NCBI RefSeq assembly: GCF_000344805.1
Contig: NC_020453.1
Span: 2,480,001-2,544,000, forward strand
From: Bradyrhizobium oligotrophicum S58
Lineage (GTDB): Bacteria > Pseudomonadota > Alphaproteobacteria > Rhizobiales > Xanthobacteraceae
DNA length: 64,000 nt
Direction: 5' to 3'
Every line of letters begins with the position of its first letter. The stretch's first letter is position 1. A model generated the notes under the pieces. That model saw only the letters and a program-made list of their open reading frames with translations, was not told the DNA's origin and ran no database searches. Shown here in pieces: positions 18,728 through 28,368 of the stretch. The position numbers and the translations under genes are program-made.

Positions 18728-19363
18728 TCACTTGCTTGCCGCTTTCCGTGCATCGGCGATCGCCTGCTTGAAGGCCTGGGCGTTGGGGGCGCCGGGCACG
18801 CGGAAATGGCCGATGATGAACGCCGGCGTGCCTTGGAAGCCAAGGCCCGTCGCCTGCTCATGGTTGCGTGCGAGGATGGCGTCGATCTCGGCGCGCTTGG
18901 CCTCAAGGTCGGCCTTGGCGCGGGCAAGATCGATTCCCGCGCCGGAGAGCGCAGCATCGACCTTGGCCTCCGACAGCTTCTCATTCAGCGAGATCAGCAC
19001 CTCATGGGCCTCGGCGAACTTGTCCTGATATTTCGCCGCCAGCGTGAGGCGCGCGGCGTAGATCGAGGTGCCGCCGAAGATCGGCCAGTCCTTGAAAACG
19101 AGCCGGACGTGACCGTCGTCGCGAACGACCTTGGCGAGCTCCGGGCTGATCTTGCGGCAATACGGACATTGATAGTCGAAATATTCAACGATCGTGATGT
19201 CGCCATCGGCGTTGCCGACGGCGGGGATGGCCGGATCGTGCAGGATGCGCGCTTCGCTCAGAATGTCGCCGTCATCGTCTTCGGCGCGGGCCTGGATCGG
19301 CAGGATGGCCGCTGTCAGCAGCAGCAGCGTCGCGATCGATGCGACTAAAGTCTTCATGGTCAT
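18728..19363 (-). CDS. Periplasmic DsbA-family thiol-disulfide protein (ScsC-like)
   Basis: 211 residues. A signal peptide ends near ARA-ED. A thioredoxin-like DsbA domain follows with active-site CPYC (DYQCPYCRKIS) near residue 71 and a cis-Pro loop in GTPAFIIG. It makes or isomerises disulfides in exported proteins. Its start overlaps the stop of the DsbD-like gene by four bases, so the membrane reductant and this soluble partner are made together, the arrangement of ScsB/ScsC pairs. A second ATG two codons in is an alternative start. Confidence 0.92.
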   Translation of the reverse strand: MTMKTLVASIATLLLLTAAILPIQARAEDDDGDILSEARILHDPAIPAVGNADGDITIVEYFDYQCPYCRKISPELAKVVRDDGHVRLVFKDWPIFGGTSIYAARLTLAAKYQDKFAEAHEVLISLNEKLSEAKVDAALSGAGIDLARAKADLEAKRAEIDAILARNHEQATGLGFQGTPAFIIGHFRVPGAPNAQAFKQAIADARKAASK

Positions 19364-21468
19364 GTCTTGTCCTTCGCTTGCGGGATGGTGGATGCGGTAT
19401 CGATGGCGTCGATCACGGTCTGCGAGGTCAGCAGTTCGGGAAGCACGATGCCGGCCGGAGCTCCCGGGCCGAACACGGCGTTGAACGGCAGGCCGTAGCG
19501 GCCAAAGGACCGGAGATAGCTCGCGATCGCGTCGCTGGGGGAGGTCCAGTCCGCCTTGACGGCAACGACCCCCGACGTGAGACGACTACGCACGGCGGTG
19601 CTGTCGAGCACGAGCTTCTCGTTGACCTTGCAGGTGACACACCAACTGGCGCCGATGTCGACGAACACGGTGTGGCCGGCGCGCACCCGCGCCGCGATGT
19701 CGGCGGGCACCAGCGGCTGCCAGGCGATCGGGGCCGGTCGGCCTACGCTTTCCGGTTGCACGAGATAAGTCGCGGCCATCGGCGCCAATCCGATCGTGAC
19801 GGCGACGCCAGCTCCGGCGATCGTTCGCCGCAACGGGAAGCGAAACGCCGCCATGATCAGCGCGGGCGCGAGCAGCGCGGCGGCGAGGCTGGTCGCGATC
19901 GCTGGCCCACTGATGTCCGCGAGCACGATCAGCAGCCACAGCGCCGTTGCAGCCATCGCGATCGCTGCAACGGCTCGCAGCTTCAGCATCCAGCGGCCGG
20001 GCCGCGGGAACAGCGCGGCAAGGCGTGGCGCGGCTGCCAGACAAAGATATGGCGCAGCCATTCCGAGCCCGAGCGCGGTGAACACCAGCAGGATCTGCGG
20101 CGCAGCCTGCGACAGCGCGAAAGCGACGGCGGTGCCGACGAACGGCGCCGAGCATGGCGTCGCCAGCAGCGTCATGACGAAGCCGTTGACGGCATGACCC
20201 GCCGTCGTCCTGTGGCTCGCGGCGTTGCCGAGACGGCCGGCGATCCACCACGGCAGATTGATTTCGAACAGACCGAGCAGGTTTGCGCCGAACGCAGCGA
20301 GCACGATGATCATCGCGATGAGGAAAGCGGGCTGCTGAAACTGCAGGCCCCAGCCGACTTCGGCGCCCGTTGCCTTGAGCGCCGAGAGAATGACAGCGAG
20401 GGTCAGGAAAGAGGCGACGATGCCGGCGGCCGTCGCCAAAAATGCCCGGCGTGGCGAGCTCAAGTGCCCTGAACCGTGATCGACCAGCGAAACGAGCTTC
20501 AGCGACAGCACCGGAAATACGCACGGCATGAAGTTGAGGATGAAGCCGCCGAGCAGCGCCACGCCCAGGATGGCCCAGATCGATGCCGCCGCGGGACGCG
20601 GCGTTGCGTCGCCTCGTTCGGCCGAGGCAGCGGGAGCGGTTTCACCTGCATCCACCGGAAGCGAGGCTTCGATCGATCGGTCGCCATCGACCAGCGTGAC
20701 CCGCAGCCGTGGTTTCGGACCGGTCTTGTCGAGGCCTTGTACCGGCACGATGATCCGTACGTTGTCATCCGATATCGTGCTCACCTGCGCACGGCCGCCG
20801 GTTACGGCGTCGTTGCCGTCGAGGAAGACGTCCGGCGCGCGCAGCGGTGGCGTGGCCTGCACCTCGAGCCGCAGCTGCGGCTTGGGTTGGCGATCGATGC
20901 GCAGTCCGGTGATGGAAAGACCGGGCGAGGTCTCGCGCGGGACGCTCTGTCGCCATTCGTCGATCAGCGCCTGATCATTCGGCAGGCGTGTGGTCGCCGG
21001 AATGTCGGCCTCGAGATGAGCCTCCTGCTGCGTGCAGATGACCGAGCACACGAACAGGACGGCCTTCAGCGTGAGATGCGCGGGCGCCGTTCCGTCCTGG
21101 AGCCGCACCCGCAACGGAAACAGCACGTGTTCGTCATAGCCGAACGTATCGATGTCCTGCTCGCTGAAGCGGCGCGGCGCCGGCCATTCGACGGTGACGT
21201 CGGCGACATTGCGCGAGCCGGTCCAGTCGAATTCGGGCGGTGCGCCGGCGTCGCCGGCCGAGCGCCAATAAGTATGCCAGCCTGCGCCAAGCCTGACGTC
21301 CAGCCCGGCCCATGCCGTGGCCGTGCCGCCGTCTGCGCGCGTGACGTCGCCGACGAGCAGGCGCGTGTCGGCGTTCGGCTCGGGCCGCAGATTGCCGGCC
21401 AGGGCGGCGGTCGTTGCAAGATGGAGCGCGCCCAGCAGGCCGAGCAAGCCAAGATGACGGATGGACAT
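19360..21468 (-). CDS. DsbD/ScsB-like membrane thiol-disulfide reductase
   Basis: 702 residues. It has a signal peptide, a DsbD-alpha-like periplasmic domain (about 25-280), about eight membrane helices of the CcdA type (about 310-570) and a C-terminal thioredoxin-like domain with WCVTCK near 608. It would pass electrons from cytoplasmic thioredoxin across the membrane to the DsbA-like partner encoded next. The frame is open 141 codons further upstream, but that part is Arg/His-rich. The ATG at 21468 has GGGGAG six bases before it and opens a signal peptide, so it is the start used here. Confidence 0.92.
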   Translation of the reverse strand: MSIRHLGLLGLLGALHLATTAALAGNLRPEPNADTRLLVGDVTRADGGTATAWAGLDVRLGAGWHTYWRSAGDAGAPPEFDWTGSRNVADVTVEWPAPRRFSEQDIDTFGYDEHVLFPLRVRLQDGTAPAHLTLKAVLFVCSVICTQQEAHLEADIPATTRLPNDQALIDEWRQSVPRETSPGLSITGLRIDRQPKPQLRLEVQATPPLRAPDVFLDGNDAVTGGRAQVSTISDDNVRIIVPVQGLDKTGPKPRLRVTLVDGDRSIEASLPVDAGETAPAASAERGDATPRPAAASIWAILGVALLGGFILNFMPCVFPVLSLKLVSLVDHGSGHLSSPRRAFLATAAGIVASFLTLAVILSALKATGAEVGWGLQFQQPAFLIAMIIVLAAFGANLLGLFEINLPWWIAGRLGNAASHRTTAGHAVNGFVMTLLATPCSAPFVGTAVAFALSQAAPQILLVFTALGLGMAAPYLCLAAAPRLAALFPRPGRWMLKLRAVAAIAMAATALWLLIVLADISGPAIATSLAAALLAPALIMAAFRFPLRRTIAGAGVAVTIGLAPMAATYLVQPESVGRPAPIAWQPLVPADIAARVRAGHTVFVDIGASWCVTCKVNEKLVLDSTAVRSRLTSGVVAVKADWTSPSDAIASYLRSFGRYGLPFNAVFGPGAPAGIVLPELLTSQTVIDAIDTASTIPQAKDKT

Positions 21469-21637
21469 GATGATCTCCCCACGCGCTGTCGCGCATGTTC
21501 TCGGCAGTCGTGCGGCGCGGTGCGGCGCAAGGCGAGCCCGGTGACAGGCAGCCTGAGCCGTTCGCTCGACGCGCGATCGATGATGGATATTCGTTCGCTC
21601 GCGCCGCGGCGTTACGCTGCGTACGCGGTCGCGATGG

Positions 21638-22018
21638 TCACGTGTAGCGACAGGGCGGCCGGTAGGGCGAGGAGGCGTTGCATTGCGCCGCCAGCGCATC
21701 ATCATAAGGGCGCCACGACAGCGTCCGAGTGGCGGCAACCGGCTGTGCCGTTGCACCGTCGTCCGCGGGGAAGGCGGTGAAGCTCGCCCCGGCAAATGGA
21801 CAGGTGTTGACGGTCCCCGGGAGAACGGCTTTCTTGCAGGGTTTCGGCACGCTCGTGGTCGTACGTGACCAGTGCTGCGCGGTGATACCATTGCCGCTCG
21901 ATGTGGCTGCGGCGGCGTCGAACGTTCCGAGCATAGGAGCCAGGCTCATGACCAGCACGATCAGCGCTGCTACGAGGCGGCGCATCATCACCGGCATCTT
22001 GAGACCACGGCGCCTCAT
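21638..22018 (-). CDS. Small exported Cys-containing protein
   Basis: 126 residues. A signal peptide (about 1-37, cleavage near DAAAA) is followed by a mature region with four cysteines (PKPCKK, NTCPF, AAQCN, RPPC). AAGGTG lies eight bases before the ATG. It precedes the DsbD-like gene on the same strand. It may be a client or partner of the disulfide system, or a metal-binding protein; the four Cys are the only clue. No family is recognised. Confidence 0.65.
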   Translation of the reverse strand: MRRRGLKMPVMMRRLVAALIVLVMSLAPMLGTFDAAAATSSGNGITAQHWSRTTTSVPKPCKKAVLPGTVNTCPFAGASFTAFPADDGATAQPVAATRTLSWRPYDDALAAQCNASSPYRPPCRYT

Positions 22019-22130
22019 CTTGGATCACCTTCTCCGGCCCCACTGGTTGCGCGGACCGCCCGGTCTTGGCAACTGACATCTTCGTGACGCCGTACCGTGC
22101 AGCGCGGGCTGGCGTCGAACGTGAACGTCC

Positions 22131-23018
22131 TCAGAGCACGTTGATCGGCACCTTCAGGAAGGTCTTGCCGGTCGCGTCCGCAGGAGGAAGATGGCCGGCG
22201 CGGATATTGACCTGCAGCGAGGGAATGATCAGGCGCGGCATCCCGAGCGTCCTGTCGCGGGTCTCGCGGAGCGCGACGAACTCATCCTCGGTCATGCCGT
22301 CTCGGACATGAATGTTGTGCAGCCGTTCCTCGCCGACGGTCGTTTCCCAGCGCACGGCGCGGCCGTCCGGGCCGTAGTCGTGGCACATGAACAGGCGGGT
22401 CTCGCGCGGCAGCGTTTCGAGGATCTTGCGGATCGATTGGTAGAGCGTGCGGGCATCGCCGCCGGGAAAGTCGGCCCGTGCCGTGCCGCCATCGGGCATG
22501 AACAAGGTGTCGCCGACGAAAGCCGCATCGCCCATGACATGTGTCGCGCAGGCCGGCGTGTGACCGGGCGTGTGCATCACGACGGCGGTCATCTGCCCCA
22601 CATTGTAGGTATCGCCGTCCTTGAACAGCCGGTCGAACTGGCTGCCGTCGCGGCGAAACTCCGTGCCCTCGTTGAACACCTTGCCGAACGTCTCCTGCAC
22701 GATGAGGATATGTTCGCCGATGCCGATCTTGCCCCCGAGCTTGTCCTGGATATAGGGCGCGGCCGAGAGATGATCGGCATGCGCATGCGTCTCGATCAGC
22801 CATTCCGGCTGCAGGCCGTTCATCCTCACATAGTCGATCAGCACGTCGGCGGAACGGGTGCCGATGCGGCCGGCTGCGTAGTCGATGTCGAGAACGGGGT
22901 CGACGATGGCGCAGGACGGCGATGACGGGTCCTTCACCACGTAGCTGATCGTGCTGGTGTCCGGATCGAAGAAGCCTGCGACCTTCGGCTGCACGCGGAG
23001 GTCGATCGGATAGGACAT
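22131..23018 (-). CDS. Metallo-beta-lactamase-fold hydrolase, persulfide-dioxygenase/Blh-like
   Basis: 295 residues from the ATG at 23018, which has GGAG upstream; the longer frame begins in non-coding-looking sequence. Metal-binding motifs are HAHADH, HTPGH and GDTLF. This length and the early FDPDTSTISYVV are typical of the ETHE1/Blh branch, which oxidises glutathione persulfide during sulfide detoxification. The DUF2892 protein 69 bases upstream and the Crp/Fnr regulator beyond it support a sulfur-related operon. Glyoxalase II is the less likely alternative. Confidence 0.85.
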   Translation of the reverse strand: MSYPIDLRVQPKVAGFFDPDTSTISYVVKDPSSPSCAIVDPVLDIDYAAGRIGTRSADVLIDYVRMNGLQPEWLIETHAHADHLSAAPYIQDKLGGKIGIGEHILIVQETFGKVFNEGTEFRRDGSQFDRLFKDGDTYNVGQMTAVVMHTPGHTPACATHVMGDAAFVGDTLFMPDGGTARADFPGGDARTLYQSIRKILETLPRETRLFMCHDYGPDGRAVRWETTVGEERLHNIHVRDGMTEDEFVALRETRDRTLGMPRLIIPSLQVNIRAGHLPPADATGKTFLKVPINVL

Positions 23019-23087
23019 GGCTGCTGCTCCGCGTTGAGGCTCCTGGGCGGCGCCGCCGCCCAGGCGTCGTTGATCGTCGTTCACGAT

Positions 23088-23291
23088 CTAAGATGTCGGA
23101 TTGGACTTCGTTCCGCAGGTGTTGATGCCGAGCATCGCGTAGGGCGGGCACCAGCCGACCAGCGCGGTGCCGAGCGGGATCAGGCCAAGAAGGCCCCACA
23201 TCGTCTGCGGTCCGATGACGGTGAGGCTGAGGACTGCCAGTCCGACGACGATCCTGAGCAGCCGGTCGATCCTGCCAATATTCTGTGTCAT
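23088..23291 (-). CDS. DUF2892 inner membrane protein
   Basis: 67 residues with two hydrophobic stretches and the family pattern NIGRIDRLLRIVVG near the start. The C-terminus has WCPPYAMLGINTCG, whose two cysteines recur in versions linked to rhodanese or sulfide genes. It lies between the persulfide-dioxygenase-like gene and the Crp/Fnr gene on the same strand. Its exact role in sulfur handling is not known. Confidence 0.85.
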   Translation of the reverse strand: MTQNIGRIDRLLRIVVGLAVLSLTVIGPQTMWGLLGLIPLGTALVGWCPPYAMLGINTCGTKSNPTS

Positions 23292-23378
23292 GTCTTGCTC
23301 CCCTTTTGACTTACCATGATGAACCGTAGAGCGCGGTGCGGCGGTGGTATGTAACTAAGTCACCAAGCCGGTCGGCGC

Positions 23379-24047
23379 TTAGCCATGATGCGCAAGCCGC
23401 GAAAGCGCCGGGCCATCGGTGATCTCGACCGTGCCGCGAGCTATTCGCAGCCAGCCGCGCCTGGCGAATTCATTGAGCTGCCGGCTGATGACCTCACGTG
23501 CGCTACCGAGCTCGTTGGCAAGATCCTGGTGCGTTGCGACCACCTGTAGCTTCGTTCCGGCGAGCGCGAGCAGCTTCTGCGCCAGCCGCACATCGATCCG
23601 CTCGAACGCGACCTCCTCGATGACGCGAAACAGATTTGTGACCCGGCGGCTGAACGCGGTGAAGACGAACTGGCGGAATTCGCGCGAGCTTGCGATCAGC
23701 CGGTCGAACAGCGCGCGCGGAATCGCCACGGCGCGGATCCGCGTCTCTGCGACGCCCTCGGCCTGGTATTCCTCGTACCCCATCAGGCACGCGGTGGTCA
23801 GCGCGCAGCTCTCGCCCGCCTGGACGCGGTAGAGCACGATCTCGCGGCCGGACTCGGACGTCTGCTGCACGCGAATGGTCCCCTCCAGCAGCAGCAGGAA
23901 GGACTCCGGCGCCTGGCCGGGGCCGAAGATGCGGCTGCCTTCGGGGAGTTCGACAATGAGGCTGGCGTCACGCAGCTGCGCGAAGACCTCGTCCGGCAAT
24001 TGCCGCAAGGGCGGGAACGCGTGCGTCCAGTCTTGCTTCGGCGACAT
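23379..24047 (-). CDS. Crp/Fnr-family transcription regulator
   Basis: 222 residues from the ATG at 24047 (a GTG directly before it is possible). A cyclic-nucleotide-binding-like beta barrel (about 20-130) precedes a winged helix with recognition segment ELGSAREVISRQLNEFARRG. There is no N-terminal FNR cysteine cluster, so it is not an oxygen-sensing FNR. Cysteines in the sensor barrel (ESCALTTACLMG) could sense reactive sulfur or redox state. It is first in the operon with DUF2892 and the metallohydrolase and has an FNR-type box upstream. Confidence 0.88.
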   Translation of the reverse strand: MSPKQDWTHAFPPLRQLPDEVFAQLRDASLIVELPEGSRIFGPGQAPESFLLLLEGTIRVQQTSESGREIVLYRVQAGESCALTTACLMGYEEYQAEGVAETRIRAVAIPRALFDRLIASSREFRQFVFTAFSRRVTNLFRVIEEVAFERIDVRLAQKLLALAGTKLQVVATHQDLANELGSAREVISRQLNEFARRGWLRIARGTVEITDGPALSRLAHHG

Positions 24048-24120
24048 CACGGAATCCGGCTGTGGCAGGCCTCGGCATTCCTGCCGCGGACACCGGTATC
24101 CTGATCGCTGTCATCGCCGC

Positions 24121-24134
24121 TTGAGCTACATCAA
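24121..24134 (-). promoter_or_regulatory. FNR/FixK/Crp-type box TTGAGCTACATCAA
   Basis: TTGA-N6-TCAA, matching the TTGAT-N4-ATCAA consensus at all but one position. It is centred about 78 bases upstream of the Crp/Fnr start, so it may serve autoregulation or control by a FixK-like protein. Confidence 0.6.
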
Positions 24135-24176
24135 CATTGAAGCGGAGCGATTGCGTGCGCCCGTCGTTGCGCGTCC

Positions 24177-25045
<869 letters not shown>

Positions 25046-25049
<4 letters not shown>

Positions 25050-25915
25050 CGCGACCTCCAGGGCATCACCAACTGTCCGGCAGCGCGGATCACGAGGCTC
25101 GAGCCGAGCCCGAGCACGCCGATTGCGATCATGCCGAGCGCGATGTCGGCATATTGGACCAGCGAGTACGCCTCCCAGGTGAAGTAGCCGATGCCGAACT
25201 GTCCGGAGATCATCTCGGCCGCGATCAGCGACACCCATGCGACGCCCATGCCGACGGTGAGGCCGGTGAAGATGTGTGGCAGCGAGGCCGGGAAGTAGAC
25301 CTCGCGGAAGATCGCGGTCTCCCGCGCCCCGAGGCATTTGGCGGCGCGTACGAGCACGGGATCGACCAGCGTCATGCCGTGCAGCGTGTTGAGCAGGATC
25401 GGGAAGAACGAGCCGAGGAAGGTGATGAACACGATGCTCTGTTCGTTGGTCGGCCACAGCATGATCGCCATCGGCACCCAGGCGATCGCGGGGATCGGGC
25501 GTAGCACCTCCGCGACAGGAAAGACGATCTCGTGCACCAGCCTGAAGCGGCCCATGATCAGTCCAAGCGGCACGCCGACGATCGCAGCCAGCGAGAACCC
25601 GATGAAGATCCGGCGGCAGCTGAGCAGGATGTGCATCAGGAATTTGGGATCATGGATCGCCTTGGTGAAGCTCGCATAGACCGCCAGCGGCGCCGGCACG
25701 TTGGTGAACTTCACGACGAAGACGACGCGGTAGGTCGTCAGCAGGTGCCAGGCGATCAGGAACATGAGCAACGATGCGGTGCCGATCAGCAAGGCGCGCA
25801 GCCTGTCCTGGTTGAGGCGAAACCAGCGCACCGCACGAGCGGAGAATTCCGGCCGGCTCGGCGGGATCGCGGCGCCAGGCGTGGCGGTTGCCGCGGCCTG
25901 GTCGGGCGACGCCAT
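25046..25915 (-). CDS. ABC importer permease, SsuC/NrtB type
   Basis: 289 residues with about six membrane helices and a BPD permease EAA-type loop (AAKCLGARETAIFREVYFPASLP). The ATG at 25915 follows the binding-protein stop by 14 bases; a TTG six codons earlier would overlap that stop and cannot be excluded. The order binding protein, permease, ATPase is standard for this importer class. Confidence 0.92.
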
Positions 25916-25929
25916 GAAAGCGGGGCTGC

Positions 25930-27351
25930 TCAAGTCTTGCCTCCCGTCACGGCCAGCTTCACGGCATCGTCCAGCCCCATCACCTTGCCGCCGATCTTGG
26001 CGGCATAGGCCTCGGCGTCCTTCTTCAGGAGGAACGGTGCGATCTCGCCATTGGCGGCGGCGAAGAAGGCCTGGTCGGCGAACAGCTTGATGCCGCGCGC
26101 CGTGTCGAAGACGTAGGCGACGTTGATCTTCTTGCCCTTGGCCTTGAGGTCGGCGTAGGCGCCGAGCGTGCAGGCCGCGCTGCTGAAGGCTGTGATGCCC
26201 TCGCCGTCGACCCAGACCTCGCCCGCCTTGCGCGGCTCGGTGATCGGCTTGTTGCAGAACTTGTCCTCGCCGGAGACCTCGTAGTTCGCTGTGCTGGCGA
26301 GATCCTTGTCGTAGTCGAGCTTCAATTCGGCATAGGCCTTGCGGATGTAGCTGTCGTCGACCCACTTCTTCGGATCGAACTCTTTCATGCGGCCGAGGCT
26401 CTGCAGCACCTTGACGTCGGTGGTGGCGGCATCCACCAGGGCCGGCTTGATCGTCGGATCGGTGGTCATGTTGCCGCCGGGGCCGAGGAAGATGTAGACC
26501 ACCTCCTTGTTGATCCCGGTCCATTCCTGGATTTTTTCAGCCGCCGCCTTCGGATCCTGGCGCAGCCACTGGTTGGCGGCGATCACCGCCTTGATATAGG
26601 CGACGACGACCTCGGGATATTTCTCCGCGAAGTCGGTGCGGACCACGACACCGTGGAATGTCGGCAGGTTGGTCTGGACGCCGTCGAAGATCTTGCGCGC
26701 GAAGCCGCGGAACGGCAGCAGCTCCGCGAACGGCACGAAATCGGCGTGGGCGTCGATCTTCTTTTCCTGCAGGTTGGTCGAGCCGACCTCGGGCGTCTGG
26801 CTCACCAGTTGGAAGAAGTCTGCGGGATAGCCGCCGTCCTGGAGCGCCTTGAGGACCATGCCATGCGCCGCCGAGCCGAAGGGAACGCTGACCAGCTTGC
26901 CTTTGAGGTCGGAGAGTTCGTAGTAGGGCGAGTCCTTGTGAACGACGATGCCGTTGCCGGAGCCGGCGAGGCTATAGGCGGCGACCGCGATCAGCCGGCT
27001 CTTGCTCTCGGGATTGTTCTCGAAGGTGAAGCCGTTCACGATCAGCGGATAGTCGCCCATCATGCCGAACTGCAGCTTGTTCGCCATCATCCCGTTGGTG
27101 ACGGGCGGACCCGAGGTGAAGTTCTGCCACTCGATCTCGAACTTGATGTTGGCGTATTTGCCGTCCTTGGGGAGATACTTCTCCAGCAGATGAAGCTGCC
27201 GCACGATGGTGCCGGCGGTCACCGTGTTGCTCGTGGTGTCCTGGGTACCTATCCCGATTGTGACCGTCTCTGCTGCGGCCGGTTGCGCCGCGATCCAGGA
27301 CAGGCAGGTGACGGACAATAGCAGCGCGTGATAGCGGCGGACCATTCTCAT
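25930..27351 (-). CDS. SsuA/NrtA-like substrate-binding protein with C-terminal NosL-like domain
   Basis: 473 residues. A signal peptide (about 1-27, ending AAA-ET) precedes a two-lobed NMT1/SsuA-type binding domain (about 28-350). From about residue 365 the sequence changes to a NosL-like module, recognisable from FCNKP, GEVWVDGEGITAFSSAAC, YVFDTARGIKLFADQAFF and DAEAYAAKIGGKVMGLDDA. NosL is a copper-binding lipoprotein of nitrous oxide reductase assembly. Its fusion to an importer binding protein is unusual. The ligand is unknown; a sulfur compound is a guess from the neighbours. Two starts are close (27351 and 27345); the GGGG position favours the second. Confidence 0.87.
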   Translation of the reverse strand: MRMVRRYHALLLSVTCLSWIAAQPAAAETVTIGIGTQDTTSNTVTAGTIVRQLHLLEKYLPKDGKYANIKFEIEWQNFTSGPPVTNGMMANKLQFGMMGDYPLIVNGFTFENNPESKSRLIAVAAYSLAGSGNGIVVHKDSPYYELSDLKGKLVSVPFGSAAHGMVLKALQDGGYPADFFQLVSQTPEVGSTNLQEKKIDAHADFVPFAELLPFRGFARKIFDGVQTNLPTFHGVVVRTDFAEKYPEVVVAYIKAVIAANQWLRQDPKAAAEKIQEWTGINKEVVYIFLGPGGNMTTDPTIKPALVDAATTDVKVLQSLGRMKEFDPKKWVDDSYIRKAYAELKLDYDKDLASTANYEVSGEDKFCNKPITEPRKAGEVWVDGEGITAFSSAACTLGAYADLKAKGKKINVAYVFDTARGIKLFADQAFFAAANGEIAPFLLKKDAEAYAAKIGGKVMGLDDAVKLAVTGGKT

Positions 27352-27430
27352 CCCCGTTCGGTTGGATGGCTGATGGCGCCATGATGATTGCGGCGTCCGC
27401 GAGCGCAAATCCGGACTTCAGCAGCGGGTA

Positions 27431-27440
27431 GATTAGTTGC
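27431..27440 (-). promoter_or_regulatory. GCAACTAATC motif upstream of the binding-protein gene
   Basis: On the minus strand it reads GCAACTAATC. It is one of four related sites in the intergenic regions of this unit (27431, 28722, 28797, 29713). It lies about 80 bases before the binding-protein start, a reasonable place for an activator or repressor. Confidence 0.5.
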
Positions 27441-27466
27441 CGTCAAAATCCGGTTGCGTACTCCTT

Positions 27467-27480
27467 GGGCAATTTCGCTC
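27467..27480 (+). repeat. 14-mer GGGCAATTTCGCTC, copy 1
   Basis: The same 14 bases recur at 29694-29707, also in a promoter region of this unit. The GGCAAT part resembles half of the GCAA-N4-TTGC palindrome. Confidence 0.5.
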
Positions 27481-27508
27481 ATGACAGCCGCTTGCATGAG
27501 CAGGCCGC

Positions 27509-28294
27509 CTAGTCGACCGCCTGACCGCGCATCTCGTCCAGAAGATCGGGCCGGCAGACCACGATCTGCGAGCGCCGGGTCTGGACGATTCGCTTCTCCT
27601 GCATCCGCTTGAGGCTGATCGTCACCCACTGCCGCGTCGCGCCGACCATGTGGGCGATGTCGGCATGGGTAAACGCCGCGGCGATGACCTTGCCGTCGGG
27701 ATCGTCCACGCCGTAGAGGTCGACCAGATGCAGCAGAAGATGCGCGAGCCGCTCGGTGATCGAACGCGTTCCCAGCATCTGCGCCAGGGCGGAGTAGCAC
27801 TTGCCCTTGAAGCTCAATCCCTCGATCAGTCCGACCGCAAGGTTGGGCATCTCCGCGACCAGCGTTCGCAGTTCCCTGCCTGGAAGCTGAATGACGCTGG
27901 CATTGCTGGCGGCGACGCCCGACCATTGATGCACGCCGGTATCGAACACCTCCGGACCGCCGACGAAGTTGCCGACATGCCAGTAGGCCAACGTGATCTC
28001 ACGGCCCTGTGGTGAGGTGTAGAACACCCGGATGCGGCCGCTCTCGACGAGAAAGATGCCGTCGTGCTTGGCGCCCTGACTGAACAGCGTCTGGCCGCGA
28101 TTGAGCACCTTGCGGCGTCCCTGTTTGAGTACCTGCTCACGCTCGCGCAGGCTCAGCCTTTCGATCAGCGACGGTGGTCCGCCGATGGATTGCTGGCTTT
28201 CGGTCAGCAGCAGTGACGAACTGGTCACCGCGCGCGCCGATGGCGGCGGCGAGGGCACGGCGTCCGCAGCTGGTTTGGCCGCCTGCAGCAACAT
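27509..28294 (-). CDS. Crp/Fnr-family transcription regulator
   Basis: 261 residues from the ATG at 28294, which has GGAGG six bases upstream; the ATG at 28309 has no such site. An effector barrel (about 60-170) precedes a winged helix with HADIAHMVGATRQWVTISLKRM. No FNR iron-sulfur cysteines are seen. It sits between the importer genes and the DUF971 gene, all on the minus strand, opposite the redox operon. It is the best candidate to bind the palindromes shared by this unit. Confidence 0.88.
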   Translation of the reverse strand: MLLQAAKPAADAVPSPPPSARAVTSSSLLLTESQQSIGGPPSLIERLSLREREQVLKQGRRKVLNRGQTLFSQGAKHDGIFLVESGRIRVFYTSPQGREITLAYWHVGNFVGGPEVFDTGVHQWSGVAASNASVIQLPGRELRTLVAEMPNLAVGLIEGLSFKGKCYSALAQMLGTRSITERLAHLLLHLVDLYGVDDPDGKVIAAAFTHADIAHMVGATRQWVTISLKRMQEKRIVQTRRSQIVVCRPDLLDEMRGQAVD

Positions 28295-28309
28295 GTCTTG
28301 CCTCCGCAT

Positions 28310-28324
28310 TGATCACACTGATCA
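28310..28324 (-). promoter_or_regulatory. TGATCA-N3-TGATCA double motif before the Crp/Fnr gene
   Basis: Two TGATCA hexamers separated by three bases lie just upstream of the ribosome site used by the ATG at 28294. The TGATCA half-site resembles FNR-type half-sites (TTGAT/ATCAA). The position would allow autorepression. Confidence 0.45.
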
Positions 28325-28368
28325 GAAGCGGAGCAATGTTCGTGCCATCCGAGACGGCTGGCTGCAGC

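Noticed and set aside
19339..21780. Plus-strand frames opposite the DsbD-like gene
   Set aside because: Low-complexity antisense of a membrane protein gene, with no ribosome site.
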